A DNA stretch of 64,000 nt from Chitinophaga pinensis. Lineage in GTDB: Bacteria > Bacteroidota > Bacteroidia > Chitinophagales > Chitinophagaceae. Where the stretch lies: the NCBI GenBank assembly GCA_945897185.1, contig CAMDFC010000001.1, positions 58,448-122,447 of the forward strand. Direction: 5' to 3'. Positions 27,562 to 35,214 of the stretch are shown piece by piece. Every line of letters starts with the position of its first letter. The stretch's first letter is position 1. The notes under the pieces are model-generated. The model searched no databases. It had not been told where the DNA came from and saw only the letters and a program-made list of their open reading frames with translations. The position numbers and the translations under genes are program-made.

Positions 27562-28503
27562 ATGAAACCATTGGTCTTATCCCTGCTTTTTTTTTGTCTC
27601 TCCAGTGCTTTATTTGCCCAGGATAGAGATACACTTGTGTCTATGGGAGGAAAGCAGGTTACACTTACTCCAGTTGTTATAAGAAAAGGAACCAATGTGC
27701 CTGGATTTATAAAACGTGTGGAGGAAGATTCTACATTCTACAAAGCCTTCAAGAACCTTCGTGTGCTCAATTATAGTGCTACCAATGATGTTCGAATGTT
27801 TGACAAGAAAGGAAGGGTGAAGTCGAGTTTATTCAGCAAAACAAAACAATGGGCTGCAAATGGTTGTAGGGTTACCCAGGTGTTAGAAGAAAAAGTTACC
27901 GGAGATTACTATGATGAAAACCTCAATCCAAATTATTATACTGGAGAGCTTTATGCTTCTCTGTTTTTTTCAAGGGATACTTTATGCGGACAAACCAATG
28001 TGATCAGTGATATTCAGCGATCAATTAAGGGTAAACGGGGGTTAGATAAAAGGAAAGAGCAACTGAAGATGTTGTTTTTCAATCCAGGGAAAGACATTCC
28101 AGGAATTCCTTTAATGGGAAACAAGGTGCAGGTTTTTGATGATAAGCACAGTGATTTATATGACTTCTCAGTTGATATTCAAGAATACAAAGGCAAAACC
28201 GCCTATGTATTTACGCTAAAAATAAAAGAGGGTTTGTCTGTGTTTAAAAGAGATGATGTTGTTATTGATGAGATGACCACCTGGTTTGATTACAGCAGTT
28301 TTGAAGTGATGGAGCGTGATTACAAAATGACCTACAATGCTGGTGTATATCGCTTTGATGTAACGATGCACGTTGAAATAGATAAGTTTGGTGAATTTCT
28401 TTATCCCAAATTAATAAGATACGATGGAAGCTGGGGTGTCTTGGTCAAAGGGAGTGAACGTGGTTTATTTACAGCCACGCTTTATGGCCTTTCCGTAAAA
28501 TGA
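27562..28503 (+). CDS. uncharacterised secreted protein
   Basis: A 313-aa protein with a clear signal peptide (residues 1-20, ending LFAQ) and no family I can name with confidence. The mature part looks beta-strand rich, with alternating short strands such as GKTAYVFTLKIKEG and GVYRFDVTMHVEID, as in periplasmic lipid-carrier-like or outer-membrane-associated barrels. Its 3' end overlaps the convergent rluD gene by 22 bp. Confidence 0.75.
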   Translation: MKPLVLSLLFFCLSSALFAQDRDTLVSMGGKQVTLTPVVIRKGTNVPGFIKRVEEDSTFYKAFKNLRVLNYSATNDVRMFDKKGRVKSSLFSKTKQWAANGCRVTQVLEEKVTGDYYDENLNPNYYTGELYASLFFSRDTLCGQTNVISDIQRSIKGKRGLDKRKEQLKMLFFNPGKDIPGIPLMGNKVQVFDDKHSDLYDFSVDIQEYKGKTAYVFTLKIKEGLSVFKRDDVVIDEMTTWFDYSSFEVMERDYKMTYNAGVYRFDVTMHVEIDKFGEFLYPKLIRYDGSWGVLVKGSERGLFTATLYGLSVK

Positions 28504-29558
28504 TTAATACTGGTATAGCCACGCCATTTCTCAATTACTTTTTTTAGGTCTTCAGCAAGTTCACTTTCAAACAACATTTCTTTTTCTGTTTCAGGATGAA
28601 TAAATCCTAATGTTTGAGCATGTAGTGCTTGTCTTTTACAAATATCAAAACAGTTGTCTACAAATTGCTTGTATTTGGTGAAGACAGTCCCTTTTAAAAT
28701 TCGATTACCCCCGTAGATCTCGTCATTAAAAAGCGAATGGCCAATATGTTGCATATGCACCCTAATTTGGTGTGTCCTGCCAGTTTCAAGTACGCATTCA
28801 ACGAGGCTTACATACCTCATGTTTTCAAGTACCCGATAATGGGTGATGGCCTCTTTGCCTTGGTCGCCTTCCGGAAAAACATCCATTAATTTTCTTAAAC
28901 GGGTATGTCTGGCGATATGTCCATTGATGGTTCCACCAGTTTCATCAAAATTACCCCAGACCAAGGCAATGTATTTTCGCTGCACCGTATGGTCGAAGAA
29001 TTGTTTTGCCAATTTAACTGCAGCCAATTCTGATTTTGCAAGTACAATCAAGCCGCTTGTATTTTTATCAATCCGATGGACCAACCCAAAGCGAGGAAGT
29101 TTGGATTCATCCAAATCGGGTTGTTGTTTTTTTAAATGCCAGGCAACACCATTAATCAATGTCCCACTAAAATTTCCTGCACCTGGATGGACCACCATTC
29201 CTGCAGGTTTGTTGATTACCAAAACGTGGTCGTCTTCAAATACGATATTCAGGGGAAGTTCTTCAGCAATGATTTCGTAGGTTACCGGGTCTGTATCTGA
29301 ATAGAATATGATTTGGTCTTCTGGTTTTACTTTGTAGTTGGATTTTATTTTTTGGCTATTGACCAGCACCATACCATTGTCAATGGCATTTTGGATTTTA
29401 TTTCTGGAAGTGTTTACAACTTTATGGAGTAAGAATTTGTCTATGCGTAGAGGTTCTTGTCCTTTGTCCACAACCAAAGTAAGCCGCTCGTAGAGTTCTT
29501 CAGAATTTAATTCGTTGTTTTCTTCAATATGTAGATCTTCTATTTCCTCCTGCGACAT
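28482..29558 (-). CDS. rluD: RluA/RluD-family 23S rRNA pseudouridine synthase
   Basis: Converts uridines to pseudouridine. An S4 RNA-binding domain (about residues 36-85) is followed by the RluA-type catalytic domain, with the catalytic Asp164 in HRIDKNTSGLIVLAKS, then GRTHQIRVHMQHIGH and the closing YGG motif. MSQEEIEDLH at 29558 is chosen; the track ORF adds 36 residues that cross the divergent promoter and are unlike the family. RluD (U1911/1915/1917) is the usual assignment, but other RluA-family targets are possible. Confidence 0.9.
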   Translation of the reverse strand: MSQEEIEDLHIEENNELNSEELYERLTLVVDKGQEPLRIDKFLLHKVVNTSRNKIQNAIDNGMVLVNSQKIKSNYKVKPEDQIIFYSDTDPVTYEIIAEELPLNIVFEDDHVLVINKPAGMVVHPGAGNFSGTLINGVAWHLKKQQPDLDESKLPRFGLVHRIDKNTSGLIVLAKSELAAVKLAKQFFDHTVQRKYIALVWGNFDETGGTINGHIARHTRLRKLMDVFPEGDQGKEAITHYRVLENMRYVSLVECVLETGRTHQIRVHMQHIGHSLFNDEIYGGNRILKGTVFTKYKQFVDNCFDICKRQALHAQTLGFIHPETEKEMLFESELAEDLKKVIEKWRGYTSINHFTERP

Positions 29559-29564
29559 TATACT

Positions 29565-29580
29565 TATTTTTGCAAAGTTA
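29565..29580. promoter_or_regulatory. back-to-back divergent -7 elements (lipB / rluD)
   Basis: The plus strand reads TATTTTTG (29565-29572) towards lipB and the minus strand TAACTTTG (29580-29573) towards rluD. Both are exact TAnnTTTG matches and they abut with no spacer. The two polymerases could not occupy them together. They support the start choices at 29607 and 29558. Confidence 0.5.
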
Positions 29581-29606
29581 ATTGATTGTTCACCAATAGC
29601 TTCCAG

Positions 29607-30305
29607 ATGCGCCAAGATGTACATTTTAGAGATTTGGGTATTGTAGAATATGGTGAGGCTTGGCAAATACAGGAGGCTTTGTTAAAGGCCAGTACATCAA
29701 TAAAATCAAGGCGGGTGAAGGGAGAAACAACCGAAGAGACGGAACACCATCTACTATTTTGTGAACATCCACCCGTATACACCTTGGGGAAAAGTGGTGA
29801 TGAGGCGCACATCTTGATTTCGAAAGAGGAGCTTTCCCAAAGGAATATTGCCTATTATCCAACAAATAGAGGCGGGGATATTACGTTTCATGGTCTTGGT
29901 CAGGTTGTAGGGTATCCTATACTTGATCTTGAGAAATATTATACAGACATTGGCAAGTATTTAAGGTCGTTGGAAGAGGTAATTATTTTAGTGTTAGCAG
30001 AATACGGACTCAAAGGTGATCGTAGTCCGGGTGAAACCGGAGTTTGGCTAGACCCTGATAATAAAATGAAGGCCCGAAAAATCTGTGCTTTGGGTGTACG
30101 TTGTAGCAGGTGGGTAACCATGCACGGATTTGCTTTGAATGTAAACACGAATTTGGATTACTTTACCTTAATTGTTCCTTGTGGTATAGCTGATAAACAA
30201 GTAACCTCTTTGGAGAAAGAATTGGGAAGAATTGTTGAAATGGAAGAAGTGAAGAGGCGGATTAAAGAAAAGTTTTCTCTTGTTTTTGAATGTAATCTTA
30301 TTTGA
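29607..30305 (+). CDS. lipB: lipoyl(octanoyl) transferase
   Basis: Transfers octanoate from acyl-carrier protein to lipoyl domains of 2-oxoacid dehydrogenases and the glycine cleavage H protein. Conserved blocks are RGGDITFHGLGQVVGYPI near residue 84, KARKICALGVR with the catalytic Lys near 155, and PCGIADKQVTSL with the catalytic Cys near 190. The ATG at 29607 is preferred over the upstream TTG of the track. lipA is not in the window. Confidence 0.94.
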   Translation: MRQDVHFRDLGIVEYGEAWQIQEALLKASTSIKSRRVKGETTEETEHHLLFCEHPPVYTLGKSGDEAHILISKEELSQRNIAYYPTNRGGDITFHGLGQVVGYPILDLEKYYTDIGKYLRSLEEVIILVLAEYGLKGDRSPGETGVWLDPDNKMKARKICALGVRCSRWVTMHGFALNVNTNLDYFTLIVPCGIADKQVTSLEKELGRIVEMEEVKRRIKEKFSLVFECNLI

Positions 30306-31197
30306 TATCTGAAGGGATATAAAATCTATTTTTCTCTCTTAATTTTCCGGCTTCGTATAGTTCGTATTTGAACCAGCCGCTTTTATAGAAATTCGACCTG
30401 TCTATAAGCAACAGCGGTTCTTTGATGTTTTTCATCTCAAAGACAGGCATACCTTCTTTGGTATAGACATGCATGCTGAATCTCTTTTTATGTACATCAG
30501 GCAATGCAATCACGAGGTTACCTTCGTTGTTGGTAAAAATGAATGCTGAGGGGTTAAAAAAATCTTCTTTTGTTGTATTCTCTATTTTGAGAATTGGCTT
30601 TATCACTTGGTCTACATAGCGAATGATTTTCATTGCTTTTTCTGGGTTTGCTTTGAATACGCTGTCTATTTTTTTTAAAATAACAGAGTCTGATTTTAAT
30701 GCCTTTTTAAGGTCAGTTGCAAGCGTAGAATTTGATTTGATAATGCTATCCAATTGCGTTGCAGAAATCATTTTATTCTCGATCTCTTTTTTATCTGCAT
30801 ACTTCTGATCTGTGTTTTTGATTTCTATGCTGGGTTTTTTAGGTGCAGTGAACATATACCTGCTGCCAGACCGCAAATAAAATATTCGGTAATAATAATT
30901 TTCGCTGTTTGGTTTTTTATATGCAAATCCGTTGGTGATTGCACCCGGGTCTGGCATAGTTACAATTGAGCGGAACCCACCTATAGAGTCTTTTGATTGT
31001 TGTATGATAAGCTGAGCGATGTCGTTGTAAGGATTGACCCAGCCAATTATGATTGCCCCGTTATTTACCTGTACTGTAAAGTTTGGCAAACTGTCTTGTG
31101 CATGGGTCGTTATGACCAATGAAAACAAAACGGGAAGGATGGCGGCAGCAAGCTTGGGTCTGAAGGAAACCATTGAAACAAAGTTAACAAGGTTCAT
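30298..31197 (-). CDS. uncharacterised secreted protein
   Basis: A 299-aa protein with a signal peptide ending around residue 33 (THAQ); an alternative start is the Met at residue 9. Residues ~40-115 look like a fibronectin-III/Ig-type beta-sandwich (GAIIIGWVNPYNDIAQLII), 120-195 are helical and charged, and the last ~80 residues are beta-rich and resemble a surface sorting or adhesin-like domain without the usual PNP motif. Its ATG follows the TGA of the PLP-enzyme gene directly (TGAATG), so the two are co-translated. It overlaps the lipB 3' end by 8 bp. Function is not assignable. Confidence 0.7.
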   Translation of the reverse strand: MNLVNFVSMVSFRPKLAAAILPVLFSLVITTHAQDSLPNFTVQVNNGAIIIGWVNPYNDIAQLIIQQSKDSIGGFRSIVTMPDPGAITNGFAYKKPNSENYYYRIFYLRSGSRYMFTAPKKPSIEIKNTDQKYADKKEIENKMISATQLDSIIKSNSTLATDLKKALKSDSVILKKIDSVFKANPEKAMKIIRYVDQVIKPILKIENTTKEDFFNPSAFIFTNNEGNLVIALPDVHKKRFSMHVYTKEGMPVFEMKNIKEPLLLIDRSNFYKSGWFKYELYEAGKLREKNRFYIPSDIK

Positions 31198-32088
31198 TCA
31201 AAAAATAAGTTCCTTCTTTTTGAGCGATCTGTTGCCCTGCAATCCGCCGCTGTGGACCAATAATACTTTTGACCCTTCAGGAAATTGGTTATTCATTAGC
31301 ATCTTATCAAAAGCATATGCTAGTTTTCCTGTATAAACGATATCGGTTGGAATTTGATGCTCTTCATAAAATGAATTCATGAACTGGAGCAGGTCTGGGG
31401 TTTTTTTTGCAAATCCTCCAAAGTGGTAATCATAATTCAGTTGAAAAGATTTTTCTGCTATTTCAGTTTCAAATAGCAGTTGCTTGATTTCATTTTCTAT
31501 AGAGTAATTGTTTTTTAAGGCAGATACCAAGATTAACTTCTGGTGTTGTTGTAGTGTGAGTATCAAGCCTGCCCCCATGGTACCAGAGCCTGCTGATGCC
31601 ATGATGATGTTATAGTTTCCGGCCTCATTAAATGACAAAATTTCTTTTGCTCCCAGTGCACCGGTTCTTCCATAACCACCATAAGGAATGATTAGACTTT
31701 CTGGTTTGTTTGATTCTTCGCAGTCGATTTGCAAAGCATCAAATTTTTCTCTTGTTATAAATTTCAATTCCATGCCATAGTGTTCACAATCCAGTAAGGT
31801 ATCTGAGAACCGGGGAGGTCTTTCTCCCCTAACATAGCCAATTGATTTTAGTCCATTTTCCTTTGCCATAAATGCCGTTGCCACCAAATGATTGGAGTGG
31901 GGGCCCCCAAAACTGACGATTTCTTCTTTTTCTTGATTTAGTGCTTTTTCAATATAATATTTGAGTTTATAAATCTTATTACCAGAAACTACAGGGTGCA
32001 ACAAGTCTAGGCGCAATACAGCAGCTGTAATTCCCCGTTTCTTTATATAGGTATTAGAGATTTCTTGTATTAAAATATTATCTGTCAT
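31198..32088 (-). CDS. PLP-dependent ACC deaminase / D-cysteine desulfhydrase family enzyme
   Basis: A fold-type II PLP enzyme of 296 aa. The PLP-binding lysine is in VSGNKIYKLKYY near residue 35, the SFGGPHSNHLVATA segment near 59 binds substrate, and SAGSGTMGAGL near 165 binds the PLP phosphate. Relatives deaminate 1-aminocyclopropane-1-carboxylate or D-cysteine; the substrate cannot be told from sequence. Divergent from the nucleotidyltransferase gene (70-bp gap). Confidence 0.85.
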   Translation of the reverse strand: MTDNILIQEISNTYIKKRGITAAVLRLDLLHPVVSGNKIYKLKYYIEKALNQEKEEIVSFGGPHSNHLVATAFMAKENGLKSIGYVRGERPPRFSDTLLDCEHYGMELKFITREKFDALQIDCEESNKPESLIIPYGGYGRTGALGAKEILSFNEAGNYNIIMASAGSGTMGAGLILTLQQHQKLILVSALKNNYSIENEIKQLLFETEIAEKSFQLNYDYHFGGFAKKTPDLLQFMNSFYEEHQIPTDIVYTGKLAYAFDKMLMNNQFPEGSKVLLVHSGGLQGNRSLKKKELIF

Positions 32089-32158
32089 ATGCTTTACGAA
32101 GTTCGTATTTTGATGCTTTGTTTTTTAAATCTAATTTTGCGGACTAAACATTTGTTAG

Positions 32159-33058
32159 ATGAAACCAACACTAATGATTCTGGCTGCGGGTATGGCCTCA
32201 AGATATGGAGGAATGAAACAGATAGAGGTATTTGGACCGGACGGCGAAACAATCATGGACTATTCCATCTATGATGCAATTAGGGCGGGTTTTGGTAAAG
32301 TGGTATTTGTAATCCGTGAAGAGTTTTCAGAGCAATTCAAGGCAATTTTCGAGCCTAAATTGACAGGGAAAATTGAAACGGCCTATGTGTACCAGCATTT
32401 GGATTCCCATCTTGGTGATTATGTTAGACATGATAGCAGAACAAAGCCATGGGGAACGGCACATGCAGTCTTATGCTCAGCAGATAAAATTGCAGAACCC
32501 TTTGCAGTTATCAATGCAGATGATTTTTACGGTAGAGATGCTTTTGAGAAAGCATATGATTTTTTGGTTAGAGGATGTACTGCAGAGAACTATGCAATTG
32601 TAGGGTATCAACTAACGCAGACTTTATCGAGTCATGGAACGGTAAACAGGGGAGTATGCAGTGTAAATGAAGAGGGTAATTTGACGGGTGTTGTTGAAAG
32701 ATTGAATATATCAGAAAAAGAAGGTGCCATCTTTGCTGAAGACGGGTTTGAACCCAACCAGTTGAGCGAACAAACAATCGTATCGATGAATTTTTGGTGC
32801 TTTCACCCATCTGTTTTTCAATATTCTTCGAAACTTTTTCACGACTTTTTACAAGAAAGAGGTGCTGAAGATAAATCTGAATTTTTTATTCCACTGGTTG
32901 CTGATCGATTTATGAATGAGGGCGCTGGGAAAGTAGAGGTTATACCTACCACAGCCATCTGGTTCGGTGTTACCTATAAAGCAGATGCACCAGCTGTTAG
33001 GGCGGCTATCGAAAATTTACTTTCAACAGGAGCGTATCCTTCAGGTCTTTGGAAATAA
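32159..33058 (+). CDS. sugar-nucleotidyltransferase
   Basis: A 299-aa NTP-transferase of the glucose-1-phosphate uridylyl/thymidylyltransferase type. The nucleotide-binding signature LMILAAGMASRYGGMKQ is at the very N-terminus and the metal-binding VINADDFYGRD lies near residue 117. It would activate a sugar-1-phosphate as an NDP-sugar for cell-surface glycan synthesis. No pathway partners are adjacent, so the sugar is unknown. It is convergent with the trypsin-like gene. Confidence 0.85.
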   Translation: MKPTLMILAAGMASRYGGMKQIEVFGPDGETIMDYSIYDAIRAGFGKVVFVIREEFSEQFKAIFEPKLTGKIETAYVYQHLDSHLGDYVRHDSRTKPWGTAHAVLCSADKIAEPFAVINADDFYGRDAFEKAYDFLVRGCTAENYAIVGYQLTQTLSSHGTVNRGVCSVNEEGNLTGVVERLNISEKEGAIFAEDGFEPNQLSEQTIVSMNFWCFHPSVFQYSSKLFHDFLQERGAEDKSEFFIPLVADRFMNEGAGKVEVIPTTAIWFGVTYKADAPAVRAAIENLLSTGAYPSGLWK

Positions 33059-33077
33059 GGAGATGTATTACAGTCGA

Positions 33078-34181
33078 CTAGCTTAATACAACTTTCACCA
33101 TGTAAATATGGTCTTGTACCTTCTTTGCTTGTTCTGGCTTTGAAGCACCTTTAAGTGTAGAAGCTGCTTTCAAATTGATGTTTTCGTCTTTATCCGATTT
33201 TTTAATTTCATCTACTAGGCTATATATGTATTTTGCCTTGGTAGCAAACACAACACCGTTTGCGGATGCTTGTCTTGCATTGAGAATTCCAATCACTTCA
33301 CCACTTTTATTGAAGACCGGACCACCACTGTTTCCGGGGTTGGCCGTGATGGTAATTTGGAAGGACATGGTATCTCCTTGTAAGCCAGATTTCGCACTTA
33401 AATAACCTTCGTCGTATACAATTTCATCTTTAGGGAATCCCATTGTAAATACAGACTCCGCTAAATCAGTTTTAGATTTTCCTATTCCGTAAGGAAGTTG
33501 TCTCAGTCCCTTGAAGTCTTCATCGGTAATCTTGAGGATCGCAATATCCGTGGTGAGGTCAACTTTGATGATTTCAGCCAAATAATCAATGCCTTCAATG
33601 CTTTGAACAAAAACTCTTTTAGCCCCTTTTACAACGTGTGCACTGGTTACCAAATAACCTTTCTGGTCCACCATAAAACTGGTGCCACCAAATTTAACGT
33701 CTGCTCCAGGTTCAATCTTGGTTTTGAAATTATTGATTTCTGCACGTTGGTTGCTGGATTGTTTTTCGAGGTTGCTTACTTTTCTACGAAGTTCTTCAAT
33801 GTCTCTAATTGGACGATTTGGCGTAAAAAAGGTGATTATACCACTGATGAACAAGGCGGTTATGCCAGCAATGGAAGCAGCCACGGCAACAACCCTGCGG
33901 TATTTATTCCACATGTTAATTATGCGCGTACCTGCACTTAATTGCAATTCTTTGATTTCGCCGTTTTCTTGAAGTGTGTGGTGGCTATCATAAAGGTTAG
34001 ACTTAAACCTCCTCAATTCGCCATACCGGCCCATTTCTTCAAAAAAGAAATGGTACTCTACAACCGATTGGTCTAGCTCAGCGTTGTTTTTACGCGCTTC
34101 TTCAAATGCCATTTTTTCCTGAGCATCCATCTCCCCTTTGAGGTATCTTTCTACAACTTCAGCAATCTGTGATTGGTCCAT
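33078..34181 (-). CDS. membrane protein: anti-sigma-like N-terminus fused to trypsin-like protease
   Basis: A 367-aa single-pass membrane protein. Residues ~1-90 are helical and cytoplasmic-like (VVERYLKGEMDAQEKMAFEE), as in the N-termini of Bacteroidota anti-sigma factors. A membrane helix spans ~97-119, a short coiled coil ~125-153, then a DegP/HtrA-type trypsin domain with the full triad: His182 (LVTSAHVVKG), Asp212 (DLTTDIAILKI) and Ser285 (NPGNSGGPVF). No PDZ domain is visible. It starts 8 nt after the ECF sigma factor stop, so the pair is co-transcribed. I infer that it tethers or releases the sigma factor while its protease domain faces the periplasm. Confidence 0.82.
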   Translation of the reverse strand: MDQSQIAEVVERYLKGEMDAQEKMAFEEARKNNAELDQSVVEYHFFFEEMGRYGELRRFKSNLYDSHHTLQENGEIKELQLSAGTRIINMWNKYRRVVAVAASIAGITALFISGIITFFTPNRPIRDIEELRRKVSNLEKQSSNQRAEINNFKTKIEPGADVKFGGTSFMVDQKGYLVTSAHVVKGAKRVFVQSIEGIDYLAEIIKVDLTTDIAILKITDEDFKGLRQLPYGIGKSKTDLAESVFTMGFPKDEIVYDEGYLSAKSGLQGDTMSFQITITANPGNSGGPVFNKSGEVIGILNARQASANGVVFATKAKYIYSLVDEIKKSDKDENINLKAASTLKGASKPEQAKKVQDHIYMVKVVLS

Positions 34182-34189
34182 TTTTAGAG

Positions 34190-34798
34190 TTATCCGTTTT
34201 TATATTGAGCGAAGAACAGTTTTTTTAACCTCACGAGGCATTTATATTTCTGGTTCTTTGCATTGTCTGCGTTGGTGTACCCAAAAAAACCTGCTATTTC
34301 ATGCATATTTTTTTGGTGAACATAGTAAGCTTCAATTAGGCTCTTGCAAGGTTCTCCAATTTTCCCCATGGATGTTCTCATGTTTTGGTACTGCAAGCTC
34401 AGTTTTTCATGATCCTCCAAGTCTTCCTCCACCGAAACCACTTTGTCAAAATTCTCAACCCTTGATTCAATTCTTCTGGCATATTGCAACTTCTTTAACC
34501 AAAGTCGCCTGCAAACAGAATAGAGGTAGGTCCGAATTTGACAGGTCAACTCAAAATCCTGCTGCTTTGCCTTTTCATAGAGCACAATCATGGCTTCTTG
34601 GAAAATATCCCGGGCATCATCTTCCGTTCCATTGTTGTTTACAACAAAATTTTGAATGAGTGTGTAGTTTTCACTGTAAACCGACTCAATCGCCTTCTTG
34701 TCGTTCTTGCCAATGGCCCTAAAAACCGATAACTCCTGATCTTGAATTGCCACAATACAGTTATTTAATACCTGGGTAGGCTTTTTTGTAACCCACAA
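34190..34798 (-). CDS. ECF-type sigma-70 factor
   Basis: A 202-aa alternative sigma factor. Region 2 (about residues 33-105) includes EDDARDIFQEAMIVLYEKA and IRTYLYSVCRRLWLKKL. Region 4 (~145-195) includes MGKIGEPCKSLIEAYYVHQKNMHEIAGFFGY, a helix-turn-helix, followed by a basic tail. It recruits RNA polymerase to stress or envelope promoters. The next gene encodes its probable membrane partner. The start could also be the internal Val/Ile codons, as the first ~20 residues are not conserved sigma sequence. Confidence 0.88.
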   Translation of the reverse strand: MWVTKKPTQVLNNCIVAIQDQELSVFRAIGKNDKKAIESVYSENYTLIQNFVVNNNGTEDDARDIFQEAMIVLYEKAKQQDFELTCQIRTYLYSVCRRLWLKKLQYARRIESRVENFDKVVSVEEDLEDHEKLSLQYQNMRTSMGKIGEPCKSLIEAYYVHQKNMHEIAGFFGYTNADNAKNQKYKCLVRLKKLFFAQYKNG

Positions 34799-34894
34799 AG
34801 CAACAAAAAAAAATCTTTTAATTACGGGTTACATTCTTTTACTTTGCGTATTAAAGAAACAATTATTTAATTTAACATTCAAAAACCCAAAAGA

Positions 34895-35074
34895 ATGAAA
34901 AAGTTTTTCGCAATCTTGGCTATCGTAGCCCTAGCATCATGTGGTGGTGCTTCTGAAGCTCCAGCTGCTGACTCAACTGTTGTTGAAGCTCCTGCAATGG
35001 ATTCTGCTGCTCCTGCAATGGACACTACTGCTCCAGTTGTTGATACAACTGCCGCTGCTACTGAAGCTAAGTAA
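34895..35074 (+). CDS. small Ala/Pro/Asp-rich lipoprotein
   Basis: A 59-aa ORF absent from the track, which shows an out-of-frame shadow instead. MKKFFAILAIVALASCGG is a lipoprotein signal with the lipobox LASC, so Cys16 would be lipidated. The mature ~43 residues are low-complexity, with repeated PAMDSA/PAMDTT/PVVDTT units. An ATG in an A-rich leader and a strong terminator 30 nt after the stop show a real monocistronic gene. The product is likely abundant and short; function unknown. Confidence 0.85.
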   Translation: MKKFFAILAIVALASCGGASEAPAADSTVVEAPAMDSAAPAMDTTAPVVDTTAAATEAK

Positions 35075-35103
35075 GCTTTTTTTCATATGGCAAGCAATCG
35101 TTG

Positions 35104-35137
35104 AAGTCGTTCCGTTTTCACGGAATGACTTTTTTTA
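35104..35137 (+). terminator. rho-independent terminator of the lipoprotein gene
   Basis: Stem AAGTCGTTCCGT / ACGGAATGACTT (12 bp with one G-T pair), loop TTTC, then a T-run. It is among the clearest terminators in the window and separates the lipoprotein gene from the helicase gene. Confidence 0.88.
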
Positions 35138-35193
35138 TTTAGTTGAAAATCAACTACTTGCCATATTCCCTATTTTATCTGCCCCATTAAAGT

Positions 35194-35201
35194 TACCTTT
35201 G
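35194..35201 (+). promoter_or_regulatory. -7 element for DEAD-box helicase
   Basis: TACCTTTG (exact TAnnTTTG) 13 nt before the ATG at 35215, just downstream of the preceding terminator. No TTTG at the -33 spacing. Confidence 0.5.
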
Positions 35202-35214
35202 CAAAAATAGTAGT

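Noticed and set aside
28843-29280. 145-aa plus-strand ORF
   Set aside because: Antisense to rluD, with no signal or domain. Shadow.
33498-33941. 147-aa plus-strand ORF
   Set aside because: Antisense to the trypsin-like protease gene; no coding signature of its own.
34138-34659. 173-aa plus-strand ORF
   Set aside because: Lies antisense to the sigma-factor and trypsin-like genes, has low-complexity Cys/Pro/His-rich sequence and no recognisable domain. Shadow ORF.
34941-35210. 89-aa Leu-rich ORF
   Set aside because: Out-of-frame reading of the repetitive lipoprotein gene 34895-35074 that runs through its terminator. The lipoprotein frame has a lipobox and proper start and stop.
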